Origin: Chitinophaga pinensis
GTDB lineage: Bacteria > Bacteroidota > Bacteroidia > B-17B0 > Aurantibacillaceae
Length of the DNA stretch: 64,000 nucleotides
Direction: 5' to 3'
Assembly (NCBI GenBank): GCA_945860225.1
Contig: CAMAPT010000010.1
Coordinates: forward strand, 58,342-122,341
In this document: positions 19,207 to 28,091 of the stretch, one piece after another
Layout: every line of letters starts with the position of its first letter
Position numbering within the stretch: position 1 is the first letter of the stretch
Made by a program: the position numbers and the translations under genes
Notes under the pieces: model-generated
Told to the model about the DNA's origin: nothing
Database searches by the model: none
Seen by the model: the letters and a program-made list of their open reading frames with translations, nothing else

Positions 19207-20559
19207 ATGCGGGGTATACATCGGTATATATTATTTAGCTTTTTTTTGTTATTGTTGATATCCTGCACCGGTTCAAGGAAATTTTTTAAGGCTGCTGAAA
19301 AACTTGAAAAGCAAGGATTTATAGATCAGGCAGCTAATTATTATCTAGAATCAGCTCAAAGAAACATTGATAATATAAAAGCAAAATTAAAGTTAAGTGA
19401 AGTTGGGCAGAAATACGTATCTAATTTATCTTCACAATTTTTCAGGGAGTTTAATTCTCAGCAGTTTGAAAAATCAGTAGAGATTTTCAATACTCTAAAA
19501 AAGTTTACGGATGATGCGGCTGTGCTTTCTTTAACGTTGGATTATCCAAAATCTTATTTAGACGATTATTCTGTAGCTCTGGAATTTTATCTGAATAAAT
19601 ATTACAAACAAACTTTAGAAAACATGGAACAAGAAAAATGGGAGCTGGCATTGAAAACTATTTCTAAGGTGAAAATGTATAATGCCCATTACAAAGATGT
19701 TGAAAATTTAGAAGTTACAACAAAGTGTGAGCCGCTGTACAGAAAGGTTGTTAGTTTAATGGAAGCTAAAAATTATGTTTTAGCAAAACAAAATTTAAAT
19801 TCGTTATTGCAGATTTCAGAATCTTACAAGGACGCAAAAGAATTATCAGAAATAGTTTATAACCAATTAAAAACTAGCTTTTTAGTTTTTCATCATGAGA
19901 GCAAAAACGAAAAAATGATTGCAGATAATTTGGTAAATGAATTTATCGATATAGCTCGTCAATATGCACATCAAGTTACAATGATTAACCAAGCTCCATT
20001 CAGCAATATGGTAACTCCAGTTGAATTTTCATGTATTGGTGATATTGATTTAACGAAGGCTATTTATAAAGCCACAGGAACTGATTATTTTTACGTATTC
20101 GAGATTTTGAATAAAAAGGAAATTACTTATGGTCCAACAAAAACGAAATTGGTTGCTTACGAAAAAACAAAGACACAAAAAGATACCGTTATTCTTATTG
20201 AATATAAACCAATTGATTATTTTCAAGTAAAAGGAGAAAGAGTTTACGCGTATGATTTTAAGTATCAGTTGATAGACGCATCATCTAATCAAATTTTAGT
20301 TTCAAAAACAGAAAATTGTTCTGGGGTAGATAAGCTCTTATATCATGAATTTGCAAAACCTATTTTCACTACAATAGATAATTTTTTCCCTTACAATCCA
20401 AAATTAACCCCAATTGTAAATCAAATCAACCCTAATCCTTGGCGAAGTGAGTTTAGAAATGTAAGAGAGTTAAAAAGTATTGGTTTGTTAAAGAAAGATG
20501 CTGATGAAAAAGCATTAAAGTCATTTAAATACTCTTTGAATCATGTTATTATTAAATAG
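19207..20559 (+). CDS. Lipoprotein with tetratricopeptide-like helices, unknown function
   Basis: Taken from ATG 19207, a 450-residue product: MRGIH, a hydrophobic segment and a LISC lipobox near residue 20. An earlier ATG at 19183 is rejected because it sits in the preceding terminator. Residues about 30-210 are helical and read like two or three degenerate TPR units (KAAEKLEKQGFIDQAANYY, then another copy around SYKDAKELSEIVY). The C-terminal half is a beta/alpha domain that I do not recognise. It lies 18 nt before the next gene; both are probably expressed with the LPP20 lipoprotein as an envelope module. Confidence 0.7.
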   Translation: MRGIHRYILFSFFLLLLISCTGSRKFFKAAEKLEKQGFIDQAANYYLESAQRNIDNIKAKLKLSEVGQKYVSNLSSQFFREFNSQQFEKSVEIFNTLKKFTDDAAVLSLTLDYPKSYLDDYSVALEFYLNKYYKQTLENMEQEKWELALKTISKVKMYNAHYKDVENLEVTTKCEPLYRKVVSLMEAKNYVLAKQNLNSLLQISESYKDAKELSEIVYNQLKTSFLVFHHESKNEKMIADNLVNEFIDIARQYAHQVTMINQAPFSNMVTPVEFSCIGDIDLTKAIYKATGTDYFYVFEILNKKEITYGPTKTKLVAYEKTKTQKDTVILIEYKPIDYFQVKGERVYAYDFKYQLIDASSNQILVSKTENCSGVDKLLYHEFAKPIFTTIDNFFPYNPKLTPIVNQINPNPWRSEFRNVRELKSIGLLKKDADEKALKSFKYSLNHVIIK

Positions 20560-20577
20560 TCGAGGTTGGGTAGTTTT

Positions 20578-21978
20578 ATGAAATATCGTTCGAATTTTTT
20601 ACTAAGCTTGATATTGGTTGTAAACTCGTTCGTACTTTTATCTCAAACCCATATTGAAACGTATAATGCTTCCCCTCAATGGATAAGTAAGAAACCTATA
20701 AGTTATGATAAATACGTAGGTATTGGCATGGCTGAAAAGAATTCGGCCAATAATTATCAATCTGAAGCAAAAAAGAATGCTTTATTTGATTTATCCTCAG
20801 ATATAAAAATTGATATTTCCACAAATTCAGTTTTGCATACCGTTCAAAACAACAATAAGTTTAATGAAAGTTATAATTCCTTAATTAAAATATCTAATCA
20901 TGATAATATAGAGGGTTACCGATTGGTAGATACCTACGAAAATGAAAAATATTATTGGGTATATTATGAATTGGATAAAAAGGAATATGAAAATGTTAAA
21001 ATTAAGAATAGGAAAATTGCGATAGATAAAGCTGTTAGTTTGATTAATTTTTCTTTTGCTGATGAAAAAAACGGATTGTTTTTACCCAGTTTAAAAAAAC
21101 GAATTAAAGCTTTTTCTATTTTGTTGCCTTATATAAATGAGGACATTAAATTATCATCAGAATTAAAAATAAACACCGCCTTGGATTTATCAGCTATTAT
21201 TCAAGAGCAATTACAGGCAATAACATTAGCAAATAATGTATCCTCGTTTGAAATAATACCTTATCAAATAAATTATAAACCGCTTATTTTCAATGTATTA
21301 ATTAATAATAAAACGATTTTATCAGATTTCCCTTTTATTATTAAATCCAACAATGATCATGTAAGAATAGAGGAGTATGCGTCTAGTAATTATCAAGGTA
21401 GTTTGGCGATTCAGGTGAAACACGCGAAAGCTAACATTCAGGAAGTGACTTTTAGTTTGTTTCCTGATATTTTTACCCTTATGGTTAATGACAGTATCAG
21501 TAATTCTTCGGTTAATATCTTGAAACAATTTATACAAATTCCTCAATTAACAATAAGAAGTATTATCCGTCCCCTTTCAATTTTTATAACTAGTTCTGAA
21601 AAAAATATGACATGTCCTCTCGTTAGTAAGATGATAGCTCCCATAGTAGAAAATAAATTTAGAGGAAGCGAAGTGAAACTTGTTGAAACTATAGAACAAT
21701 CTGATTTTGTTATTGAAATTCAGTCAGATACATATAAAGACCTCAGTTCCGATATTTTAAATAAAAATTACGGGGTAGTTTTAGCAGGTTTACATGTAAC
21801 ATTGTTATTAAGAAATAAGCTAACTAAGGAACAAATTTTTAAAACAGAAATTAACGATGTGTATGGTTATGCTAATACATTCGAAATAGCAGGTTTAAAT
21901 ACTTATAGTAATAGTCGACTACAAACTAAACTAATGGAATCTTTGTTTTTTTTAAAACGAAAAATTGTTGTTTTTTGA
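20578..21978 (+). CDS. Secreted LPP20-like protein
   Basis: From ATG 20578, 466 residues with a signal peptide (KYRSNFLLSLILVVNSFVLL). A TTG at 20566 is in frame but less likely. Residues about 30-150 repeat the LPP20 pattern (PQWISKKP, YVGIGMAEK, SEAKKNALFDLSSDI, YWVYYELDKKEY). The region 330-460 contains SDFVIEIQSDTYKD and a conserved-looking ALHVTLLLRNK stretch that resembles FlgT/LPP20-associated domains. Function unknown. It shares the LPP20 domain with the gene at 18576, suggesting duplication within the cluster. Confidence 0.7.
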   Translation: MKYRSNFLLSLILVVNSFVLLSQTHIETYNASPQWISKKPISYDKYVGIGMAEKNSANNYQSEAKKNALFDLSSDIKIDISTNSVLHTVQNNNKFNESYNSLIKISNHDNIEGYRLVDTYENEKYYWVYYELDKKEYENVKIKNRKIAIDKAVSLINFSFADEKNGLFLPSLKKRIKAFSILLPYINEDIKLSSELKINTALDLSAIIQEQLQAITLANNVSSFEIIPYQINYKPLIFNVLINNKTILSDFPFIIKSNNDHVRIEEYASSNYQGSLAIQVKHAKANIQEVTFSLFPDIFTLMVNDSISNSSVNILKQFIQIPQLTIRSIIRPLSIFITSSEKNMTCPLVSKMIAPIVENKFRGSEVKLVETIEQSDFVIEIQSDTYKDLSSDILNKNYGVVLAGLHVTLLLRNKLTKEQIFKTEINDVYGYANTFEIAGLNTYSNSRLQTKLMESLFFLKRKIVVF

Positions 21979-22086
21979 TAGATGAATGATTTCGAAATGA
22001 TAAGTTTGGATATTGAAAATAGCGCATACTAGCAGATTATGCAAGAATGGTATTAATAGGCTGATATGATTAAGTAGTAGTAAATT

Positions 22087-22094
22087 TATATTTG
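22087..22094 (+). promoter_or_regulatory. -7 element for parC
   Basis: TATATTTG, exact TAnnTTTG, ending 18 nt before the parC ATG. It implies that parC has its own promoter separate from the lipoprotein genes and a leader of roughly 11 nt. Confidence 0.5.
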
Positions 22095-22112
22095 TAAAAT
22101 GATTTTTTAAAT

Positions 22113-24734
22113 ATGGAACAAAACAATAACGAGCATAATGAATTAAATTCGGTTACTCATGTATCAGGTATGTTTAAAACCTGGTTTATAGATTACGCAT
22201 CGTATGTCATTTTGGAACGTGCAGTTCCGGCAATGGAAGATGGATTAAAGCCTGTACAACGTCGTATTTTGCACAGTATGTGGGAATTAGAAGATGGTCG
22301 TTACAATAAAGTTGCCAATTTGATAGGAAATACCATGAAGTATCACCCACATGGTGATGCCAGTATTGGAGATGCTTTGGTAGCGATGGGACAGAAAGAT
22401 TTATTGATTGATTGTCAGGGAAACTGGGGAAATATTTTAACAGGAGACAGTGCAGCCGCTCCCCGTTATATTGAAGCTCGTTTATCTAAATTTGGACAAG
22501 AAGTAATTTTTAATCCCAAAACTACAAATTGGGGATTAAGTTATGATGGCAGAAATAAGGAGCCTATCACCCTACCTGTTAAATTTCCATTAGTTTTAGC
22601 TCATGGTGTAGAAGGGATAGCCGTTGGTTTGGCTACTAAAATACTACCACATAATTTTAATGAATTAATAGATGCATCTATTCAGGTGCTACGTGGACGT
22701 AAGGCGGTTATTTTTCCTGATTTTATTACCGGAGGTATTGCTGATTTTAGTGATTATAAGGACGGATTGAGGGGTGGAAAAATCAAAATCAGGGCGCGAA
22801 TAAAGGAATTAAATCCCAAAACATTAATTATTTCTGAAATACCTTTTGCCACCACAACTGGTTCGTTAATTGACTCCATTTTGGCAGCTAATGATAAAGG
22901 GAAGATTAAAGTTAAGAAAGTTGAGGATAATACCTCTGAAAATGTAGAAATACTTATTCATCTGCAACCTGGTATATCTGCGGATAAAACGATTGATGCT
23001 TTATATGCTTTTACCAATTGTGAAGTTAGTATTTCTCCTAATTCCTGTATCATAGAAAATCAAAAACCGCGGTTTTTGGGTGTAAGTGAAATTTTGAAAA
23101 TATCTACTCAACAAACATTGGAGTTATTGAGGCGTGAGTTGGAAATTGAGCAAAGTGAATTAGAGGAAAAATGGCATTTCTCATCTTTAGAAAAAATATT
23201 TATTAAAGAAGAAATGTATATTGACTTTAAAAATTATTCAGATAAGGAAACGTTATATTCATATTTATACGATCGTTTCAAACCTTATTCTGAAAAATTA
23301 ATTAGAGAAATTACGGATGATGACTTGCAACGATTGACTCAAATTCCAATGATTCGTATTACAAGATTTGATACGATTAAAGCAGAGGAACATATGAAAG
23401 AGTTGGATGCTAAGATTGAAGTTGTAAAATCGCATTTAGCTAACTTGATTGATTATGCAGTTGAGTATTTTAAAAATTTGAAAAAAAAATATGGAGTAGG
23501 CAAAGAAAGAAAAACTGAAACCAAGGAGCTTGAAACGATAGTGGCCACTCAGGTTATTATGGCTAACGAAAAGTTATATGTGAATAGGACAGAAGGTTTT
23601 GCAGGGAAAAATTTGAAAAAAGATGAGTTTGTTTGCGACTGTTCTGATTTAGACGACATTATTGCTTTTACCAAAGACGGTAAAATGAAAGTTTTTAAAG
23701 TTGCAGATAAGGTGTTTGTGGGGAAAGATATTATATATATCGCTGTTTTCAAGAAAAATGATGAGCGAACAACCTATAACATGATTTATACAGATGGACC
23801 AAAAGGAGTTGCATTTATTAAACGATTTAATGTAACAGGAATTACGCGTGATAAAGAGTATGATTTAACAAAAGGCACTCCTAATTCATCCATATCTTGG
23901 TTTACAATCAATCCAAATGGAGAAGCTGAAAAAGTACAGGTGCTTTTAAAACCTGTTGCTGGTTTACGAAAAATGGAGTTGGATGTTGATTTTGCCGATA
24001 TTCCAATTAAAGGAAGAACAGCAACCGGAAATATAGTAACCAAATACGCGGTTAAAAAGGTTCTGTTAAAAACAAAAGGTATATCCACATTAGCTGCCGA
24101 AGATTATTGGTTTAATGATGCCGTACATCGATTGAATAAAGAAGGAAAGGGAACTTATTTAGGAAAGTTTGCCGGAGATGATAAAATTTTGACGGTTACA
24201 AGTAAAGGCTTTTATAAATTATTTACCTATGATATTTTAAATCATTTTGACGATGACATCATTTTAATTGAAAAATATTACCCTGAACAAATTTTAACGT
24301 GTATTTATTTTGATGGAGAAAGTAAGTCCTATATTACCAAGCGTTTTACACCTGAAAATACAATGAATAAAACGTTGATTATTACTGACCATGAAAATTC
24401 ACGTATGGAATTAGTAACTTCTCAAATTTTACCGATTGTTGATATTAAATTCAACAAAGAAAAAGACAAGGTTATACCAGATGAAGCGATTAATTTAGTT
24501 GAATTTGCACCTCTAATTAGTATGAAAGCTAAAGGAAAAAAACTAACTTCTTATAAAATTAAGGAAATATATTTAAGGATACCTGAAGCTATTGAATTGA
24601 ACGACGAGGAAGACGAGGATGAAAATATTGGAGATAATGGTTTGTCTCCAATGGAATTACATCGTAGAGCGATGGAAAAAATAAATGTGAATAATTTTAA
24701 AGGAACAGACGGTCAAATCAATTTTGAATTTTAA
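22113..24734 (+). CDS. parC: DNA topoisomerase IV subunit A
   Basis: An 873-residue type IIA topoisomerase A subunit. The winged-helix/tower region has DGLKPVQRRILHSM, KYHPHGDASIGDALV and APRYIEARLS, with the catalytic tyrosine in PRYIE. The C-terminal half is the beta-propeller with repeated strands such as DDIIAFTKDGKMKVFKV and TVTSKGFYKLFTYD. The very acidic segment NDEEDEDEN precedes the last 40 residues. Partner of parE; the two are separated by 3.6 kb holding three envelope genes. Confidence 0.93.
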   Translation: MEQNNNEHNELNSVTHVSGMFKTWFIDYASYVILERAVPAMEDGLKPVQRRILHSMWELEDGRYNKVANLIGNTMKYHPHGDASIGDALVAMGQKDLLIDCQGNWGNILTGDSAAAPRYIEARLSKFGQEVIFNPKTTNWGLSYDGRNKEPITLPVKFPLVLAHGVEGIAVGLATKILPHNFNELIDASIQVLRGRKAVIFPDFITGGIADFSDYKDGLRGGKIKIRARIKELNPKTLIISEIPFATTTGSLIDSILAANDKGKIKVKKVEDNTSENVEILIHLQPGISADKTIDALYAFTNCEVSISPNSCIIENQKPRFLGVSEILKISTQQTLELLRRELEIEQSELEEKWHFSSLEKIFIKEEMYIDFKNYSDKETLYSYLYDRFKPYSEKLIREITDDDLQRLTQIPMIRITRFDTIKAEEHMKELDAKIEVVKSHLANLIDYAVEYFKNLKKKYGVGKERKTETKELETIVATQVIMANEKLYVNRTEGFAGKNLKKDEFVCDCSDLDDIIAFTKDGKMKVFKVADKVFVGKDIIYIAVFKKNDERTTYNMIYTDGPKGVAFIKRFNVTGITRDKEYDLTKGTPNSSISWFTINPNGEAEKVQVLLKPVAGLRKMELDVDFADIPIKGRTATGNIVTKYAVKKVLLKTKGISTLAAEDYWFNDAVHRLNKEGKGTYLGKFAGDDKILTVTSKGFYKLFTYDILNHFDDDIILIEKYYPEQILTCIYFDGESKSYITKRFTPENTMNKTLIITDHENSRMELVTSQILPIVDIKFNKEKDKVIPDEAINLVEFAPLISMKAKGKKLTSYKIKEIYLRIPEAIELNDEEDEDENIGDNGLSPMELHRRAMEKINVNNFKGTDGQINFEF

Positions 24735-24742
24735 ACAACCTA

Positions 24743-24781
24743 TTAATCAGCTGATACATCTAATCATTATCAGCTGATTAA
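24743..24781 (+). terminator. Inverted repeat/terminator after parC
   Basis: A perfect 14-bp inverted repeat (TTAATCAGCTGATA with TATCAGCTGATTAA), 11-nt loop, followed by ATTATTTTTTC. It ends 14 nt before the next ATG, so the terminator U-tract abuts the start codon of the pseudouridine synthase gene. Confidence 0.7.
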
Positions 24782-24795
24782 ATTATTTTTTCAAA

Positions 24796-25446
24796 ATGAA
24801 CAAGCTAACCATAATTTACGAAGATGAAGTATTATTGGTTTGCAATAAGCCTGCTGGCTTAATGGTAGAACCTGACAGAAATAATTTCCCCAATTTATTA
24901 CAAGAGGTGAAAAAGTATCTTAGGTCATCTACTTCAGAAATTAATCCCTACGTTCAACATTTGCACCGTTTAGATAGGCCAACAAGTGGAATTGTACTTT
25001 TTACAAAAAAAAGGGAACATTTACGCTACTTGAGCGAACAGTTTGCTACACGAACTGTATCTAAGCATTATTTAGCTAAGACCACAAATGTACCAGAAGA
25101 ACGCTACGGGATTTTAGAACACTGGCATAGAAAGGAAAAAAAGAAAGCGGTTATTGTTCCTGAAGGAACTGATTTTGCAGAAAAAATAAAACTAGAATAT
25201 CAAATTGAAACTTTTAGCCAATTCTATTTATGGAAAATTAAATTATACACCGGTAAGTATCATCAAATTAGAGTTCAATTAGCTTCTTTAGGATGCCCTA
25301 TTTTAGGAGACGAATTATATGGTTCTGATGTTACGTATAAACCTAATGAGATTGCACTCCATGCCGCAAGTCTTACGGTTAAGCATCCTGTCACTTTTCA
25401 AAATATAACTTTTGAAGCAGATGCGTCTGATTTTCTTACTTTATGA
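24796..25446 (+). CDS. RluA-family pseudouridine synthase
   Basis: A 216-residue enzyme that isomerises uridine in RNA. The catalytic aspartate is in HRLDRPTSG near residue 55; other family motifs are VLLVCNKPAGLMV, KLYTGKYHQIRVQLA and LGDELYGS. It lacks an S4 domain, so is closer to short RluA/TruC-type enzymes, and the target RNA cannot be predicted. It lies 61 nt after parC beyond a strong inverted repeat. Confidence 0.9.
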   Translation: MNKLTIIYEDEVLLVCNKPAGLMVEPDRNNFPNLLQEVKKYLRSSTSEINPYVQHLHRLDRPTSGIVLFTKKREHLRYLSEQFATRTVSKHYLAKTTNVPEERYGILEHWHRKEKKKAVIVPEGTDFAEKIKLEYQIETFSQFYLWKIKLYTGKYHQIRVQLASLGCPILGDELYGSDVTYKPNEIALHAASLTVKHPVTFQNITFEADASDFLTL

Positions 25447-25516
25447 TTTTGATATCAACGAGATTAGCAGATTTGTATCCATCCAAAAAAGTTAGGATGA
25501 GTGTATAAAAATTATA

Positions 25517-25524
25517 TATATTTG
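25517..25524 (+). promoter_or_regulatory. -7 element for the amino-acid permease gene
   Basis: TATATTTG, 30 nt before the ATG at 25555. The -33 box is not obvious. Confidence 0.45.
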
Positions 25525-25554
25525 GCTGTTATAGTAATTCTTAAAAAATAAAAA

Positions 25555-27033
25555 ATGTCAGTTTGGAGAGTAAAACCAGTATCGGCTTTTGAGGCCGATA
25601 TGAAAAAAAATGATTTAAAGCGCGTATTAACTAAATGGGGACTTACATCCTTAGGGATAGGTGCTATTATTGGAGGAGGTATTTTTACCTTAACAGGAAT
25701 TGCAGCTCATGATTACGCCGGTCCTGCTTTAGCATTAGCTTTTGTAATTGCTGGTATAGGTTGTTTGTTTGCCTCATTATGTTATGCGGAGTTTGCTTCG
25801 GTTTTGCCAGTTGAAGGTTCGGCCTATGCTTATGCCTATGGTACGGTCGGTGAATTATTTGCTTGGTTTATTGGTTGGAACCTAATACTGGAATATATGA
25901 TGGGAGCAACGACCGTTGCGGTTGCCTGGAGTGGGTATTTTGTGAAATTATTACATTTATTTGGCATCGAATTTCCTATATGGTTGTGTAATGATTTGGC
26001 AACGGCTACTGAAAAATGCCTAGCTCAAGGATTAGTAGCGCCTTCATTTGCTTTTAACCTTCCTGCTTTTTTAATCACATGGGTTGTTACTGCTATTTTA
26101 GTAAAAGGTATTAAAGAAGCTGCTAGTACTAACAATATTATTGTAGTAGTTAAAATAGCTGTTGTTTTGTTTGTTATAATAGTGGGAGCATTTTATATAA
26201 ACACCGATAATTGGACACCATTTATTCCTGCTGAAGTACCTGCGTTAGATGAGTTAGGACATGCAACGGGTAAAATGAATTTTGGTTTTGGAGGAGTATT
26301 GACGGCTGCTACGATTGTATTTTTCGCATACATAGGGTTTGATGCTGTTTCTACACAAGCAGGCGAAGCCATTAATCCTAAGAAAGATGTGCCTTTTGCT
26401 ATTGTAACTTCATTAGTTATCTGTACATTGTTGTACATATTGGTTTCTTTAGTTTTAACTGGTATGGTAAGATACGACCAACTAGACAAAGCTGCTCCGG
26501 TAGCGTCTGCTTTTTCAGGAATTGGTATTAATTGGGCAGTATTTATTATTACAATTGCTGCCACTGCAGGTCTAACCTCGGTGATGTTGGTGATGATGTT
26601 AGGACAAACTCGTATCTTTTTAGGAATGGCAAAGGATGGATTGATGCCAGCATTTTTCAAGACCTTACATCCTACATTTAAAACTCCTCACAAAAGTACA
26701 ATCCTAATAGGAGGTATTATTTCTATTGTAGCGGCATTTACTCCAATTGATAAGGTAAGCGAAATGTGCAGTATGGGAACATTGCTTGCTTTTGCTATGG
26801 TTTGTGTAGCTGTCATGATTTTAAGGTTCAAAAAACCTGAATTAGAAAGACCATATAAAACGCCTGCAGTTTATCTGGTAGGAACATTAGGCGTTGCTTT
26901 TAATTTATTTTTGATGACTCAAGTGAGAGCCGCAACTTGGAATTTTTTCATGATTTGGGGTGTGATAGGTGTTATTGTTTATTACTTATATGGTAAGCGA
27001 AACAGCAATTTGGAAAAACAGGGTATAGAATAA
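25555..27033 (+). CDS. APC-family amino-acid permease (cationic amino-acid transporter type)
   Basis: A 492-residue membrane protein with about twelve transmembrane helices. The first helix carries GIGAIIGGGIFTLTG, the substrate-binding loop of APC transporters, and helix 6 carries FFAYIGFDAVSTQAGEA. Both are typical of the CAT/YfnA subgroup that moves basic and other amino acids across the inner membrane. The end is marked by a clear terminator. No regulatory partner is adjacent. Confidence 0.92.
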   Translation: MSVWRVKPVSAFEADMKKNDLKRVLTKWGLTSLGIGAIIGGGIFTLTGIAAHDYAGPALALAFVIAGIGCLFASLCYAEFASVLPVEGSAYAYAYGTVGELFAWFIGWNLILEYMMGATTVAVAWSGYFVKLLHLFGIEFPIWLCNDLATATEKCLAQGLVAPSFAFNLPAFLITWVVTAILVKGIKEAASTNNIIVVVKIAVVLFVIIVGAFYINTDNWTPFIPAEVPALDELGHATGKMNFGFGGVLTAATIVFFAYIGFDAVSTQAGEAINPKKDVPFAIVTSLVICTLLYILVSLVLTGMVRYDQLDKAAPVASAFSGIGINWAVFIITIAATAGLTSVMLVMMLGQTRIFLGMAKDGLMPAFFKTLHPTFKTPHKSTILIGGIISIVAAFTPIDKVSEMCSMGTLLAFAMVCVAVMILRFKKPELERPYKTPAVYLVGTLGVAFNLFLMTQVRAATWNFFMIWGVIGVIVYYLYGKRNSNLEKQGIE

Positions 27034-27061
27034 TTGTTTCATATAAATCTGGTTGTCTTTT

Positions 27062-27090
27062 AAAGGCTATTATTATATTTAATAGCCTTT
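27062..27090 (+). terminator. Intrinsic terminator after the permease gene
   Basis: An 11-bp stem, AAAGGCTATTA with TAATAGCCTTT, a 7-nt loop and a trailing TTCT. Confidence 0.75.
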
Positions 27091-27121
27091 TCTATGTTAA
27101 TGAAAGTAATTATTTTACCTA

Positions 27122-28039
27122 GTGTTTCGTAAGATTAAATTATTATTAATTGATTTTTTTCATTTCAACAAACAAGAACGAAATGGCGTTTTTGTTCTTT
27201 GTATAATCATTGTTTTATTGTTTATTTTTCGCTTATTCATGCCTTATCTGTTGGGCGAGGATGAGGTTGACTTGACAATTAGTAATTCAACATTTAGCGA
27301 AGAAGTATATGAAAAAACTCATGTAGATAATCATAAAGATGAACATTTGACTGATAAATTATTTACAACGAAAGAGTTATTTGTATTTAATCCTAATACC
27401 ATATCGATGGAGGATGCTATAAAATTAGGTTTTTCAAAAAAGTTAAGTACAACTCTTATTAAATTTAGGTCAAAAGGAGGAAAGTTTTATAAGCCTGAAG
27501 ATTTGAAAAAACTCTATGGTTTAACACCTAAACTTTATAATGAATTGGAATCCTATATTTTGATTCCGGAAACCGTCAATTCGTTCAAACCTGATTCTGT
27601 AAAATCCGGTATTTCTTCGTTTTACGAAAAAAAACCAAAAATCCAGCATTTACTAGAATTAAATACGGCAGACAGTCTTTCTATTGTCTATTTAAAAGGT
27701 GTTGGCCCTGGATTTACTAAACGAATTATAAAATATCGAACTATGCTTGGAGGGTTTCATTCTATCTCTCAATTAAAGGAAGTGTATGGAATGACTGATA
27801 GTTTGTATACGTCTCTTATTTCTCAAATAACATTAGATGCTAAAGTAATTACCTTTATTCCCATTAATGCAATTGATTTTAATTCATTACGCAAACACCC
27901 CTATTTTAATTTTCAGACAGCACAAGCTATTATCAACTATCGTTTAAAACATGGGAAGTTAACAGAAGCTATTATCAAATCAATCGGGATATTTAACGAA
28001 GAAAAATTAAATCTTATCTTACCATATTTGAATTATTAG
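27122..28039 (+). CDS. Membrane-anchored helix-hairpin-helix protein
   Basis: A 305-residue protein beginning at GTG 27122. Residues about 22-42 are a transmembrane helix (NGVFVLCIIIVLLFIFRLF). Two or three ComEA-like HhH repeats follow: LFVFNPNTISMEDAIKLGF, LLELNTADSLSIVYLKGVGP with the GVGP hairpin, and INAIDFNSLRKHPY. ComEA-type HhH modules bind DNA, and anchored forms take part in DNA uptake, but this protein is longer than ComEA. No other competence genes are in the window. The family is widespread in Bacteroidota, function unknown. Confidence 0.82.
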   Translation: MFRKIKLLLIDFFHFNKQERNGVFVLCIIIVLLFIFRLFMPYLLGEDEVDLTISNSTFSEEVYEKTHVDNHKDEHLTDKLFTTKELFVFNPNTISMEDAIKLGFSKKLSTTLIKFRSKGGKFYKPEDLKKLYGLTPKLYNELESYILIPETVNSFKPDSVKSGISSFYEKKPKIQHLLELNTADSLSIVYLKGVGPGFTKRIIKYRTMLGGFHSISQLKEVYGMTDSLYTSLISQITLDAKVITFIPINAIDFNSLRKHPYFNFQTAQAIINYRLKHGKLTEAIIKSIGIFNEEKLNLILPYLNY

Positions 28040-28091
28040 TAGTTTATTTTTCTTTTTTGCCTGTTTTCACTAAAATAGTATTTTTACAAGG

